Origin: an uncultured Chthoniobacter sp.
Lineage (GTDB): Bacteria > Verrucomicrobiota > Verrucomicrobiia > Chthoniobacterales > Chthoniobacteraceae
DNA length: 43,977 nucleotides
Reading direction: 5' to 3'
Assembly (NCBI GenBank): GCA_903874975.1
Contig: CAIQUL010000332.1
Span: 1 to 43,977 of the forward strand
Below are positions 32,849-41,773 of this stretch, in pieces. The position numbers and the translations under genes were made by a program. The notes under the pieces are model-generated. The model saw only the letters and a program-made list of their open reading frames with translations. It was not told where the DNA came from and did no database searches. The number at the start of each line of letters is the position of its first letter. The stretch's first letter is position 1.

Positions 32849-35800
32849 TTAGCTCCGGGTTAAAAACTCATCCAAGTTCAACAGCACACGCACCGTGGCC
32901 GTCCACGCGGCAGCTTCCTCGACGGGCACGTCTTTCGGGGGATTGGTGCCGGCGAACTGCTTCGCGGCTTCGGGGTTCTTGCGATACCACTGGCGCGAGG
33001 TTTCCAGCAAACTCGTCAGCCGCTCGATCTCGGCTTTTTCCGGCTCGCGGGCGAGGCAGAGGCGGAAGGCGCGGGCGAGGCGGACGGTGTCGTTGCCGGG
33101 GCTGCCCTGTTGGATTTCCGACCACACCCTGGCCGACAAGGACTGGGCGGCTTCGGCGAAGGAGTCGTTGTTCAGGGTGATGAGCGCGGCGAGGGGCGTG
33201 TTCGACCGGCCGCGCTGCACGGTGGTGACGTTCGAGTCGGGGCAGTCGAAGGTCATCAGATTCGGGTGCGGCGCGGTGCGCTTGAAGTAGGTGTACATGC
33301 CGCGCCGGTATTTGTCTTCGCCGGGGCTGACGTTCCATTTGAAAGCCGAATTGTAATTCACGTCGGCCGCGCCGGGCGGGATGGGTGGGAAGACGCTGGG
33401 GCCGCCGACTTTGGTGCTGAGCAGGCCGGCGGCGGCGAGGGAAATGTCGCGCACGATCTCGGCCTCGACGCGGAAGCGGTTCTGCCGCGCGAGGAGGCGG
33501 TTCTTCGGGTCGATGTCGATCAGGTCGGCGCGATGAACCGAACTCCGGCGGTAGGCGGCGGACGTGACGATGGTCTTGATGAGCTTTTTGCGCGACCAGC
33601 CTTTCCCGACAAACTCGGCCGCGACCCAGTCGAGCAACTCACGATGGCTGGGACGCTCACCGCGCACGCCGAAATCGTTCAGCGTGGTGACGATGCCTTC
33701 GCCGAAAAGGTTGGCCCAGATTTCGTTGGCGACGACGCGGGGCGTGAGGGGATTCCCGCTGCTGACGAGCCAGCGGGCGAGATCGAGCCGGTCGCCGCGT
33801 TCGGCGCGGTGTTGCACGGGCGGCAGGGTGGAAAGCGTGCCGGCGGTCACGGGGTCGAGCGGCTCCTTGAACTCGCCGCGTCGCATCACGCGGGTTTCGC
33901 GACGGTCGTTGGCGCGCTCGCCGAGGACACGCACGGTCATCTCGGGTTTGGCGGGCGGTTTGTCGAAGGCCGTCAACTCGGCGACGACCGACCACGTTTT
34001 CGCATCGAGCCGCTCGAAGTGGGCGAGCAGGGCGGCGGTGTCTTCGGCTTTCCGCTGATCGGCGGGCTTGGCCAGCACCTGCCGCAGCGGGGCGGGGACG
34101 GTGAGCGGCGTCGGCGTGGTGAGGGCGCTGAGGCGGAAGCGGCCGATGGTCTGCTGCTCGCCGTAGTTCTGCACGAGCTTCACGGAAATCCCGGTCGCTT
34201 TCCCGATGGTGACCGGCTCGGCAAAGACGAACACGGCCTCGTGCGCCTGGCCGGTTTTGCCGCCGACAGCCCAGCCGTTGCCTTTGTCTGTTTTCGACTT
34301 CGCCAGCCCGTCGATGGCGAGGGCCACGTCGAACTTTGCCTGCGAAAAATCCGCCTGAGCACCGGTGAGGACGACGGGACTGCGCGGGTCGCCCGCGATG
34401 CTCAGCTCGATCTCGCTGAGGATGAAATTGCCGCCTTTCGCGCGACCGGGGCCTTTCTCCGGCAGGGCGGGATCAGTCAGCACTTCGAGCCGCAGGCCGT
34501 GGACGGTGCCGGGGCTGAGCTTGCCGGTGACCGTGTAGGTATCGGTGACGGGACTTTCGCCGCTCACGACGATGGAGCCATCCTTGTCCTGCGCCAAGGC
34601 AACCCCTTTCCCCCCGGCGAAGCCCTCCACGGCGATCGGCGCAAAGGCGGGCTGCCCAGCGGCCTCCGCGTCGGCGATCCATTTCCGGGCGCGCGTTTCC
34701 CATTCCGGCAGGCGTCCGCCAAGCTCGCGACGCGCGGCTTCGGCACGCACGCGGACGGCGTCGAAGTCCTTTTGATATTTCGCCATCGCGGTTTCCCACT
34801 GCCGCCATTTCGCCTCGGACGCGGGAACCTTGGCGGTGACCTCGTCGCCGTTATTAAAGTAAGCAAAGAGCCGATAGTATTCCTTGTGGGTGACCTCGTC
34901 GTATTTGTGCGTGTGGCAGCGGGCGCAGGTGAGGGTCAGACCCATCCAGACGGCACCCATGGTCTCGACGCGATCCATCACGGCAGCGACGCGCCACTGT
35001 TCCTGGTCCACGCCGCCCTCGGTGTTCGTCAGGGTCTGGCGGTTAAAGGCGGTGGCGAGCACCTGTTCGGGCGCGGCTTTTTCCAGCAGGTCGCCGGCGA
35101 ATTGCTCGATGGTGAAGCGGTCGAAAGGCAGGTCGCGATTGATGGCGTCGATCACCCAGTCGCGGTAGCGCCAGGCATCGGGGCGGCCATTGTCCTTTTC
35201 GAAGCCGTCACTGTCGGCGAAGCGGGCCTTGTCGAGCCAGTGGCGGCCCCAGCGCTCGCCGAAATGCGCGCTGGCGAGCAGGTCGTCGGCGAGTTTCGAC
35301 AGACCGGCCTCGCGATCAGCGGCGATCAGCGCGCGGTAACGCTCCACCTCCGCGGGAGCCGGCGGCAGGCCGAGGAGATCGTAGTAAAGGCGGCGAATGA
35401 GCGTGGTGTCATCGGCCTCGGGCGAGGGAGCGATGCCGCGCTTCTCGAGTTCGGCGAGGACGAAGGCATCGATCGGATTTTTCACCCCCGCGGCATTTTT
35501 CACCGCCGGTGCCGGAGGCTGCGCGAGATTGGCGTAGGCCCAGTGTTTCGGCCAGGTCGCGCCCTCGGCGATCCATTGTTTAAGCTTCGCCTTTTCGGTG
35601 CCGGTGAGCGGCTTGCCCTTTTTCGGCGGCGGCATGATTTCGTCCGGATCGGTCGCGTGGATGCGGGCCACCAGAGCCGACTCGTCCGGTTTCCCCGGAA
35701 CGATGCCGCGCTCGCCCGACTCGAGAACCTTCGACGCGAATTCGAGTCCCGTGAGCCGCAGGCCGCCCTTGGTGTCGTCCGGCCCGTGACAAAGCAGGCA

Positions 35801-35932
35801 TTTTTCCGAGAGGATCGGCCGGATTTCCCGATCGAAATCGATCCCGGCGGCCGAGCCCAAATGGGAACCCGCAACGCCCCCAAACAGGGACGCTGCGACG
35901 AGCATAAAGCGGTTGAGACGAGATTTGGTCAT
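32849..35932 (-). CDS. PSD1/DUF1549/DUF1553 planctomycete-type cytochrome c protein, second copy
   Basis: With the ATG at 35930-35932 the product is 1,027 residues. An ATG 66 bp upstream would add a polar leader before the signal (LNRFMLVAASLFGGVAG). The cytochrome-like CLLCH is at 45-49, with KGGLRL and a distal IMPPPKKG methionine. DUF1549 starts near PIDAFVLAELEKRGIAPSP and contains GLPPAPAEV and a second motif CARCHTHKYDEVTHKEYY. A middle domain of about 200 residues reads as beta-sandwich (TGKLSPGTVHGLRLEVLTD, NFILSEIELSIAG), a likely carbohydrate-binding module. DUF1553 (NPLTPRVVANEIWANLFGEGIV) ends the protein. The second gene of a run starting with the PVC dehydrogenase. Confidence 0.9.
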   Translation of the reverse strand: MTKSRLNRFMLVAASLFGGVAGSHLGSAAGIDFDREIRPILSEKCLLCHGPDDTKGGLRLTGLEFASKVLESGERGIVPGKPDESALVARIHATDPDEIMPPPKKGKPLTGTEKAKLKQWIAEGATWPKHWAYANLAQPPAPAVKNAAGVKNPIDAFVLAELEKRGIAPSPEADDTTLIRRLYYDLLGLPPAPAEVERYRALIAADREAGLSKLADDLLASAHFGERWGRHWLDKARFADSDGFEKDNGRPDAWRYRDWVIDAINRDLPFDRFTIEQFAGDLLEKAAPEQVLATAFNRQTLTNTEGGVDQEQWRVAAVMDRVETMGAVWMGLTLTCARCHTHKYDEVTHKEYYRLFAYFNNGDEVTAKVPASEAKWRQWETAMAKYQKDFDAVRVRAEAARRELGGRLPEWETRARKWIADAEAAGQPAFAPIAVEGFAGGKGVALAQDKDGSIVVSGESPVTDTYTVTGKLSPGTVHGLRLEVLTDPALPEKGPGRAKGGNFILSEIELSIAGDPRSPVVLTGAQADFSQAKFDVALAIDGLAKSKTDKGNGWAVGGKTGQAHEAVFVFAEPVTIGKATGISVKLVQNYGEQQTIGRFRLSALTTPTPLTVPAPLRQVLAKPADQRKAEDTAALLAHFERLDAKTWSVVAELTAFDKPPAKPEMTVRVLGERANDRRETRVMRRGEFKEPLDPVTAGTLSTLPPVQHRAERGDRLDLARWLVSSGNPLTPRVVANEIWANLFGEGIVTTLNDFGVRGERPSHRELLDWVAAEFVGKGWSRKKLIKTIVTSAAYRRSSVHRADLIDIDPKNRLLARQNRFRVEAEIVRDISLAAAGLLSTKVGGPSVFPPIPPGAADVNYNSAFKWNVSPGEDKYRRGMYTYFKRTAPHPNLMTFDCPDSNVTTVQRGRSNTPLAALITLNNDSFAEAAQSLSARVWSEIQQGSPGNDTVRLARAFRLCLAREPEKAEIERLTSLLETSRQWYRKNPEAAKQFAGTNPPKDVPVEEAAAWTATVRVLLNLDEFLTRS

Positions 35933-36040
35933 TGCTACGGAAAGTGCGCCCGGAGAGCGGCGGTGCTGGAACGTTGGAGGACGGGATTGGTCAGTCAATG
36001 GGGATCAATTCGCTCGTGCTTCCGGGTATTAGGACATCCG

Positions 36041-38482
36041 CTACTTCCCCAGGGACTTCATGTACGCCAGCAAGTCCGCGAACTCCGCTGCGCTCAGCCC
36101 CGTGAGCAGTCCGCCCGGCATGAGCGAAACTTTGCCCGGCTCGCGGCTCGCGATGTCGCTTTCCGCGATGCGCTGCGTTCCGGTGACGGTGTGCAAGATC
36201 ACGCCGTCCGCGGAAAAAAACGCCGTGAACCCCGCAATCTGCGAGCCGTCCTTCAGCGTGTAGATCGTGGCGCGAAATGCCTCGGCGATATTGCGCGAGG
36301 GAAATTGCATCTCGGTCATCAATTCGACCGCAGAGAGCCGCGCCACGGGGCCGCTGAGTTCCGGACCGATCGGCGACGTGCCGCTGTGGCAGGTCGCGCA
36401 GGCCCGGGCGGCAAAGATCTTCCCGCCTCTTGCTGCGTCGCCCTTCTCCCACGCTACGGCTTTCAGCGATTCGACAAACGGCTGCACATCGCCGACCGGA
36501 ACCTCCAGCGGCTTCGCGTTGAGCATCGCGAGTTCATCGGCCGTCGCGCCTTTCTCCAAAATCGGGCGCAGCACTTTTTGCAGCCCGGCGTTCTTCCATT
36601 GCGCGAGTAAAAGCGGACGCGCTTCAGCGAGTGGTGCGATGAGTTTTACAAGCTCGGCGCTCCACGTCCACGCGGCCCCGGCTTTTACCGCCGCGAGAAA
36701 TTTCGCAGCGGCGGCTTCGCGCTGTGCGGGAGGAAAGACCTCGACCAGCGCAAGGCGCCCGGGGGTCGCAAAGCCCGGCGACTCGACCAATGCGGTAGCC
36801 AGCGCCGGGTGTTTTGCGATGAGTCTGGCGAGGACTTCGTTCAGGCGGATCGCCCAATTTTGTTTCGGGCGATTGTCGCCGCCGGCGAGCTTCGCATCGA
36901 AGCGCAACACCGCGGTGGCGATTTCCGCTGTCACTTCCGGCGCGGATTTCATCCGCGCGTAGCAGGCGAGGAAATGAAAGTCGGAGGTGACGCCGGTCTT
37001 TTCCGAGAGCGCGTTCAGTATCCGCCGCGCGGAAATCTCCGAGTCGTCTTCGAGCATCGCCAGCGTGCGCGCCGCTTCCTGCTGCACCGCGCTGTCGAGC
37101 GACAACAGCGCCGCCTGGGCGTAGCCGAGCGATTGCGTGCGTTGTTCGCCGGTGAGTCCCTGCGGGTTTGCCGGCTCGCAGGCCACGAACGCTTCGGCGC
37201 TCGCACCGGAAATCCGCCATCCGCCCAGTTTCTCCTGAATCGCCCCGAGCACCGCGAGCGTCGGCTTTGCCACCCGCGGCGCGGCGAGCACCACGGGCGC
37301 GATGTCGTCCTGCGCAGCCGCCACGATGCGATAGACGGCGCCGCGTGTTTTCCGTCCGCCGATGCTCACGAAAAGCGTGCCGTCACGCCCCTGCTCGATG
37401 TCCGTCGGCGCAAATCCATGCGAGCCCATCGGCTCGATGAAAACCTCGGCCTGCGTGACGTAATCCGGCGCACGCAGCGACGCGACGAATCCGCCCTCAT
37501 ACGTCTGCGCGCCGAGCACCGCCGCCATGTCGCGGCGCAGCACCGCCTCCGCGTCGGGTGCTTCCTCCGCCGCGCGATGAACGAGCGGCAGAAAGTGGAC
37601 GCGGCCAAACGTCCAGTCGCACACGAACAGCCCGCCTCGATACCTCGCGGGAAAATTCTTCGCCTTTGCCACCAGCACGCCCGTCGGCGAACCGCGCCCC
37701 ATGTCCGCCAGCGCGGGCACGGTCGCGGGCATGTAATCTGGCACCCGGAAACTCCGCTGATAACCCGGCAACCGCCAGCCGTGGCTGCGTCCCGGAGCGA
37801 CGTGATAGACCCGCGTGCCGGAATACCACGGCAGAAAATAGTCGCGCTCGCAGTCGCTGTCGTACGTGAAGAAGTCGCCGCGCTCGTTGAAATCGAAGTC
37901 ATACGGATTCCGAAAACCATCGGCGACGACCTCGCTGGTTTTCAGATCCGGCGAGATGCGAAGAAGCGCCCCGGCCAGCGCGCGCTTCTTCGGGTCGTGC
38001 CGCTGGTCGATCCCGGCATCGTTGCCGCCGATGACCCACCACCATCCATCCGGGCCTTGGCGAATCGCATGCCCGCCATGCTCGCCACTCGCAAACGGCA
38101 GAATCTTCCGCGGCGCGGCATCAGCGACACGGTCGAGGTTTTCATCGCGATACTCCCACAGCCAGCCGTCGTTCATCACGAGCAACTGCCGCCCTTCCTC
38201 GCCGAAACAAAGTCCCATCGCCCCTTTCACCTTCGCAAACTCCACGGCGCGGTCGGCGCGCCCATCACCGTCGTCGTCGAGCAAGGTCGCAAGGTAACCC
38301 GCGCCGGAAACAACCACCTCGCCGCGCGGCGAAAGCGTCATCGACCAGATATCGTTCGCGAGTTTCTCGTCGGAAAAAACACTCACCCGAAATCCACGCT
38401 GCACCCGCAGTCCGAGGTCCGGGACATCCACGAGCTGCGCCTGCGCGACGGCGGCGCTGAGCAGGAAAAGAAGCGTCTTCAT
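36041..38482 (-). CDS. PVC-type beta-propeller dehydrogenase with C-terminal cytochrome c
   Basis: The 813-residue product has a short Sec signal (MKTLLFLLSAAVAQAQ). An N-terminal six-bladed propeller of the PQQ-sugar-dehydrogenase/membrane-bound dehydrogenase type (about 17-400) contains RGFRVSVFSDEKLANDIW, GHAIRQGPDGWWWV, DGFRNPYDFDFNERGD and SHGWRLPGYQ. A helical HEAT-like middle (about 430-640) follows, then a C-terminal haem c domain with CATCH at 695-699 and a likely distal Met at 788 (SLMPGG). The usual role is periplasmic oxidation of a sugar or alcohol with electrons passed to the bound cytochrome; PQQ dependence cannot be verified. First gene of the run with PSD1, DUF1501 and SDR. 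Confidence 0.88.
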   Translation of the reverse strand: MKTLLFLLSAAVAQAQLVDVPDLGLRVQRGFRVSVFSDEKLANDIWSMTLSPRGEVVVSGAGYLATLLDDDGDGRADRAVEFAKVKGAMGLCFGEEGRQLLVMNDGWLWEYRDENLDRVADAAPRKILPFASGEHGGHAIRQGPDGWWWVIGGNDAGIDQRHDPKKRALAGALLRISPDLKTSEVVADGFRNPYDFDFNERGDFFTYDSDCERDYFLPWYSGTRVYHVAPGRSHGWRLPGYQRSFRVPDYMPATVPALADMGRGSPTGVLVAKAKNFPARYRGGLFVCDWTFGRVHFLPLVHRAAEEAPDAEAVLRRDMAAVLGAQTYEGGFVASLRAPDYVTQAEVFIEPMGSHGFAPTDIEQGRDGTLFVSIGGRKTRGAVYRIVAAAQDDIAPVVLAAPRVAKPTLAVLGAIQEKLGGWRISGASAEAFVACEPANPQGLTGEQRTQSLGYAQAALLSLDSAVQQEAARTLAMLEDDSEISARRILNALSEKTGVTSDFHFLACYARMKSAPEVTAEIATAVLRFDAKLAGGDNRPKQNWAIRLNEVLARLIAKHPALATALVESPGFATPGRLALVEVFPPAQREAAAAKFLAAVKAGAAWTWSAELVKLIAPLAEARPLLLAQWKNAGLQKVLRPILEKGATADELAMLNAKPLEVPVGDVQPFVESLKAVAWEKGDAARGGKIFAARACATCHSGTSPIGPELSGPVARLSAVELMTEMQFPSRNIAEAFRATIYTLKDGSQIAGFTAFFSADGVILHTVTGTQRIAESDIASREPGKVSLMPGGLLTGLSAAEFADLLAYMKSLGK

Positions 38483-38536
38483 GCGTCGGATAGAGCAAAA
38501 CCGGCGCTTCCGCGCGACAATTAAAGGTCGTTGCCT

Positions 38537-38629
38537 CCCCGCCTCCGCCCGCTCGGCTGTCTCGCAAAGCCTCGGCTCGACTCCGTTCCGCCCCTACCTT
38601 CCCCCGGCGGAACTCCGCGCAGGATGACA
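38537..38629 (+). repeat. GC-rich dispersed repeat, copy 1
   Basis: The block begins CCGCCTCCGCCCGC and ends GGAACTCCGCGCAGGATGAC. The same start and end motifs recur at 41371-41453 in the same orientation. The reverse complement, with a conserved GTCATCCTG end and an AGCCGAG...GCGAGACAGC core, recurs at 41176-41293. Confidence 0.55.
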
Positions 38630-38783
38630 CGCGAAAGGGGAGCTTCATCCGCACCGCGATGCGCGCCCCGCAGCCGTGCGCGCGGGCCAGCGGGACACCT
38701 GCGCTACGGGTGCTCCGGCAGGCGCGCGTGCTCCGGCTGCTGCCCGCGCCCCGGCCCGGTGTGGCCTGCTGTGCAGAAGCGAT

Positions 38784-38817
38784 GAAAGCCGCCGCAGTGC
38801 GCACTGCGACGGCTTTC
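38784..38817. repeat. Near-perfect 34-bp palindrome
   Basis: Two abutting 17-bp arms (38784-38800 and 38801-38817) match at 16 of 17 positions around a GCGC centre. There is no T-tract. It could be a cruciform or a protein-binding site; neither is shown. Confidence 0.6.
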
Positions 38818-38971
38818 TACCACGACGCAGGCCCAGAGCCCCCATGAAGAAGCTCTGAACCCCCATGAAAAGGGCAGCGGAGCCCACCACTACGAGAACT
38901 CCGACACCCGCTTCCCAGGGACCAACGCCGATCAGCCCTGGGAAATCTTTGTTACGCTTTGGGACCGCGGC

Positions 38972-39030
38972 GCTGTAGCCGGCCTCAGTGAGGCCGGCAG
39001 CCTGCCGGAGTCACTGACCCCGGCTACAGC
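38972..39030. repeat. Inverted GCTGTAGCCGG repeat
   Basis: Perfect 11-bp arms at 38972-38982 and 39020-39030 flank an internal palindrome GCCGGCCTCAGTGAGGCCGGC. It ends 13 bp from the stop of the first PEP-CTERM gene, where it could act as a 3' structure. Repeats of this TGTAGCCGG type are dispersed in PVC genomes (general knowledge). Confidence 0.6.
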
Positions 39031-39043
39031 TACACCTACAGCC

Positions 39044-40780
39044 TTAAGCGCGGCGGCGGCGGCTGAGCATGCCAATGGCACCGACGAGCAGCAGGCCAAT
39101 CGTGCCAGGCTCGGGCACGGTGGCTCCGCCTCCGAAGCCCGCACCCTTGTCGTCGCCGCTGAAAGCACCGCTGGCCACCCCGCTGGTGAAGACCACCGTA
39201 GCGCCTGCGCCGATGGTGAGCGAGCTGAGCGTCTGGCTCACGCTGCCAAAGCGCAGCTTGGTGGGATTGCCACTAGGCGCATCGCTCACGCTCACCACGG
39301 CGTTGCCGAGCGCGCTGTTCACGTTCAGTGTGCCGTCGTTCGCCGTCAGCGTATTGAGGGTCAGGACAGCCCCAGGCGCGAGGTTCAGCACCCCACCTCC
39401 TTGCTTGACCACCGTCCCCGTAGTTGCGTTGAGGGCTCCGCCAAAGGTCGATTCCGTGGCGTCGCCCGCGGTCAGCGTGTTTGCCTGCAGATTTACGGTG
39501 CCGACGACCAAGCTGCCACCGCTGAAAGTGACCTTGGGCGTGTTGATGATAGCACCGGAAAGGTCCTTGACCGAGTCCACGGTCAGTTCGCTGGTCACGT
39601 TGAGGATGGCGCCGGCGGCGACGGTAAGCCCCGCGAAGCCGGCCGAGGTATTGGCCTTGGGGATGGTGAGCGTCGAGGTTGCGTCCAGCGACAGCGTTCC
39701 GCCGGTGGTGTTCAGGGCATCGGTGCCCGTGCTGGCGATGTTCAGGATCCGGCCGGTGACCGATACCGAACCGCTGTTGCTGAGCGTCAACTTGAAGCAG
39801 TCGGCGGTCGTACTCGTGATGGTAACGGCTTGGGAGTTGACGATCACCTTCGTGTCAAAGGTGGGAACAGCAGCCGGTACCAGATTCCAAGTGGTTGAGG
39901 TATGCCAGTCGGCGCTGGCGATGCTGGTAGCGGTGACATAATCCAACTCAATCACCGCGGACACCACGCGGAAGTGATTGGGGAACGTAAGGAGAGAACC
40001 GCTGTTGGACCAGCGGTCGCCGTCGGTGAGCCCGGTGTTGCCGGTTGATGCGTAGAGTCGTGGGCCTGTGGAGCCCAACGCACCATAGCTGCCATGGATG
40101 TTGACGTCTGAGTTGGGGATGCCGGGCTCAGAGACCGATCCATTGAACGCCTGCACGTTACGCGTGGTTCCCTCCTGATCGACGTTGCAGGCGTTCAAAA
40201 GGCCACTGGACCAAAAACCAAGGGAACTGTCGCTAATCCGCGTGGTATTCGCATCCAAGCGGAAGACAGGAATACCGTCGCTCAGCGTCATGGCCGTGTT
40301 GTCAATCCCCGTCACTCCAACGTACACGCTTCCAGGTCCCTCTGGGTAGACCCAATCAGTGTACTCGGCGGTGCCGGCGGCGACCTTCCACTCCGTACTC
40401 TTGTCTTTGACCTTGCTGCCGAGGGCGTTGGCTTCCTGGTTGGCCCAAGTGTTGTACACCGCAATGTCATTCGACACAGCGTTATGCGTGCCGTTCGTGA
40501 CAAAGGTGTAGCGAATCTTATCTCCCACCGCCCACGGGGTCGTGCCAGTCCGGTATGGGTTCGTCGTGAAGTTCAGAATGCCCCACGGGTCTACGACCCC
40601 GGCCTGTACGGAGGCGCCCGGCAGCGCGACCATAGCCAGCACTACGCAGGCCGCGATGGAGCCCACGAGGATGTGGGAGGGTTTGCTGGAACGTGAGGTC
40701 TTGGTGGTATTCATAGGATTCGAGTTGGTGTTTGGTTTGGTGAGAGTGAGGGAGTTGTTGTTGGAGGATGGAGTTTTCAT
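39044..40780 (-). CDS. PEP-CTERM surface protein
   Basis: The product is 578 residues from the first ATG; an ATG 66 bp downstream (40712-40714) gives a more typical signal peptide spacing and may be the true start. Signal: HILVGSIAACVVLAMVALPGASVQA. The N-terminal half is a beta-rich domain with WAVGDKIRYTFVTNG and few cysteines. The second half is Ser/Thr/Ala/Gly-rich beta-helix-like repeat sequence with patterns such as GSVSVTGRILNI, GGTLSLDATSTLTI and LTANDGTLNVNS. It ends in the sorting signal VPEPGTIGLLLVGAIGMLSRRRRA (VPEP, hydrophobic helix, Arg cluster). PEP-CTERM proteins are processed by exosortase and delivered to the cell surface or extracellular matrix. No exosortase gene lies in this window. 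Ligand unknown. Confidence 0.88.
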   Translation of the reverse strand: MKTPSSNNNSLTLTKPNTNSNPMNTTKTSRSSKPSHILVGSIAACVVLAMVALPGASVQAGVVDPWGILNFTTNPYRTGTTPWAVGDKIRYTFVTNGTHNAVSNDIAVYNTWANQEANALGSKVKDKSTEWKVAAGTAEYTDWVYPEGPGSVYVGVTGIDNTAMTLSDGIPVFRLDANTTRISDSSLGFWSSGLLNACNVDQEGTTRNVQAFNGSVSEPGIPNSDVNIHGSYGALGSTGPRLYASTGNTGLTDGDRWSNSGSLLTFPNHFRVVSAVIELDYVTATSIASADWHTSTTWNLVPAAVPTFDTKVIVNSQAVTITSTTADCFKLTLSNSGSVSVTGRILNIASTGTDALNTTGGTLSLDATSTLTIPKANTSAGFAGLTVAAGAILNVTSELTVDSVKDLSGAIINTPKVTFSGGSLVVGTVNLQANTLTAGDATESTFGGALNATTGTVVKQGGGVLNLAPGAVLTLNTLTANDGTLNVNSALGNAVVSVSDAPSGNPTKLRFGSVSQTLSSLTIGAGATVVFTSGVASGAFSGDDKGAGFGGGATVPEPGTIGLLLVGAIGMLSRRRRA

Positions 40781-41000
40781 GGGCGGAGTCTTGCTGGGCT
40801 GCGGAAGGATGCTGTTTGTGGGTTGGGCTGGAAAATTTTCAAGCGCAGGCCCGGTCCGCGATGCAGCGCACGAGCGGAGCGGGGTGAGAGGGAGTTTTCA
40901 TGGGGGGTGGCGGGGAAGTGGTTTTCTGACGGAGACAATGGGGGGCGATGGAGATAGCGAGCAAAATTTTACGCAAACTGTTCCTCTCAGGTTTTTCCTC

Positions 41001-41024
41001 GTGACCAAGCTCCTGCTTGGTCAT
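41001..41024. repeat. GACCAAGC/GCTTGGTC palindrome, copy 1
   Basis: The 8-bp stem GACCAAGC (41003-41010) pairs with GCTTGGTC (41015-41022). The flanking CTCGTGA matches the related element at 42050-42079. Confidence 0.6.
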
Positions 41025-41120
41025 GCCGCGGTCTTCAAAGCTCTGCTTCGTCAGCGCGGATCACGCACGAGCGCCCCGCTCAGATGCGGGCACGGGGAAG
41101 CAGAGCTTCCAAGACATGTG

Positions 41121-41146
41121 CGTTCCCAAGCTGGAGCTTGGGAACG
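41121..41146. repeat. CGTTCCCAAGCT/AGCTTGGGAACG palindrome, copy 1
   Basis: A perfect 12-bp stem (41121-41132 and 41135-41146) has a GG centre. The outer CGTTCCCAA/TTGGGAACG arms recur at 41774-41806. Confidence 0.7.
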
Positions 41147-41175
41147 AGGGGTGAGCGTGCGGATTTCCCCAATCC

Positions 41176-41293
41176 GTCATCCTGAACGGAGCTTCGCCGT
41201 GGGCCGAGGAGGGGGAGGGGAACAGCGGGGGTTGGCGGCGGGGCGAGCCAGGCGGGGGCGGAGCGCAGTGCAGAGCCGAGTCCGCGAGACAGC
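41176..41293 (-). repeat. GC-rich dispersed repeat, copy 2 (inverted)
   Basis: It begins GTCATCCTG and ends near GAGACAGC, and resembles the reverse complement of 38537-38629, with substitutions and length differences in the middle. Confidence 0.5.
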
Positions 41294-41327
41294 GCGTGGG
41301 CGAAGGTGGGCGCAATCCTGACTGTTC

Positions 41328-41386
41328 GCGGGCGGAGGCGGTTTGGTGGGAGGTGCGCTCCATGGCCCCGCACCGCCTCCGCCCGC
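41328..41386. repeat. 15-bp perfect inverted repeat
   Basis: The arm GCGGGCGGAGGCGGT (41328-41342) pairs exactly with 41372-41386. It lies between dispersed repeat copies 2 and 3, which face each other across it. Confidence 0.6.
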
Positions 41387-41453
41387 TTTTCAGTCAGCGA
41401 TGCTTCGCTGCGTTCCGGTTCCCAAAGCCTCCCGGAACTCCGCTCAGCATGAC
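41371..41453 (+). repeat. GC-rich dispersed repeat, copy 3
   Basis: It starts CACCGCCTCCGCCCGC and ends GGAACTCCGCTCAGCATGAC, the same ends as the copy at 38537-38629. The middle has diverged (a CAGCGATGCTTCGCTG hairpin is present here). Confidence 0.5.
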
Positions 41454-41523
41454 GGCCGGTGTTCCGCCACGTTGGGGCTCGTTCTCTTTTCTGCCTGGAC
41501 CAGGGAAATCAACTTCCAGGCTT

Positions 41524-41751
41524 TCATCTGAGTTGTTCCTTCTCTGCAAGTTCCACCCACGTCCCGCGCTTTGCCGATTCGGCGACGGCGTCGGTGAAAA
41601 GCTGCGCCTCCAAGCCATCGTGGAGGTTGGGAACATCAACGTCCTCCTGCCGTGCTCCGTTCATCACTTCGCGCAGGGCGGGGATCACCCATTGTTTGAA
41701 ACGGTTGCCGATATCGAAGCCGCCGGGCGGGAATTGGTGGATGACCTCGAC
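41524..41751 (-). pseudogene. C-terminal remnant of a Gfo/Idh/MocA-type oxidoreductase
   Basis: The last ~75 codons of an open minus-strand frame read as the end of a Gfo/Idh/MocA oxidoreductase. GGFDIGNRFKQWVIPALREVMNG is followed by DVDVPNLHDGLEAQ and then AVAESAKRGTWVEL. This is the usual family ending (a VPT-DG-x-Q helix, then AxxxSA-xGxWV). Upstream of position 41751 the frame runs into palindromic repeats (41774-41806, 41861-42023) and no longer looks like protein, so the ~250-300 N-terminal residues with the Rossmann NAD-binding domain are missing. I infer decay of a sugar dehydrogenase gene, with repeats occupying the lost part. The family match rests on a short segment. Confidence 0.55.
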
Positions 41752-41773
41752 GGAGTTTCGCCGCTGCTCGGTC

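Larger units (their letters stand above)
38483..39043. other. 561-bp intergenic region holding repeats
   Basis: No gene is supported. The region contains the promoter side of the dehydrogenase gene, a GC-rich dispersed repeat (38537-38629), a 34-bp palindrome (38784-38817) and an inverted GCTGTAGCCGG repeat (38972-39030). Short runs of open frame here are low-complexity shadows of the repeats. Confidence 0.6.

Noticed and set aside
33110-36610. A 1,166-codon open frame on the plus strand opposite the PSD1 gene
   Set aside because: It is a GC-rich antisense shadow: the minus strand encodes a clear PSD1 protein with CxxCH motifs, while the plus frame shows no recognisable domain or signal.
36809-38524. 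A 571-codon plus-strand frame opposite the PVC dehydrogenase
   Set aside because: Shadow; no motif, and the minus strand carries the CATCH haem site and propeller blades.
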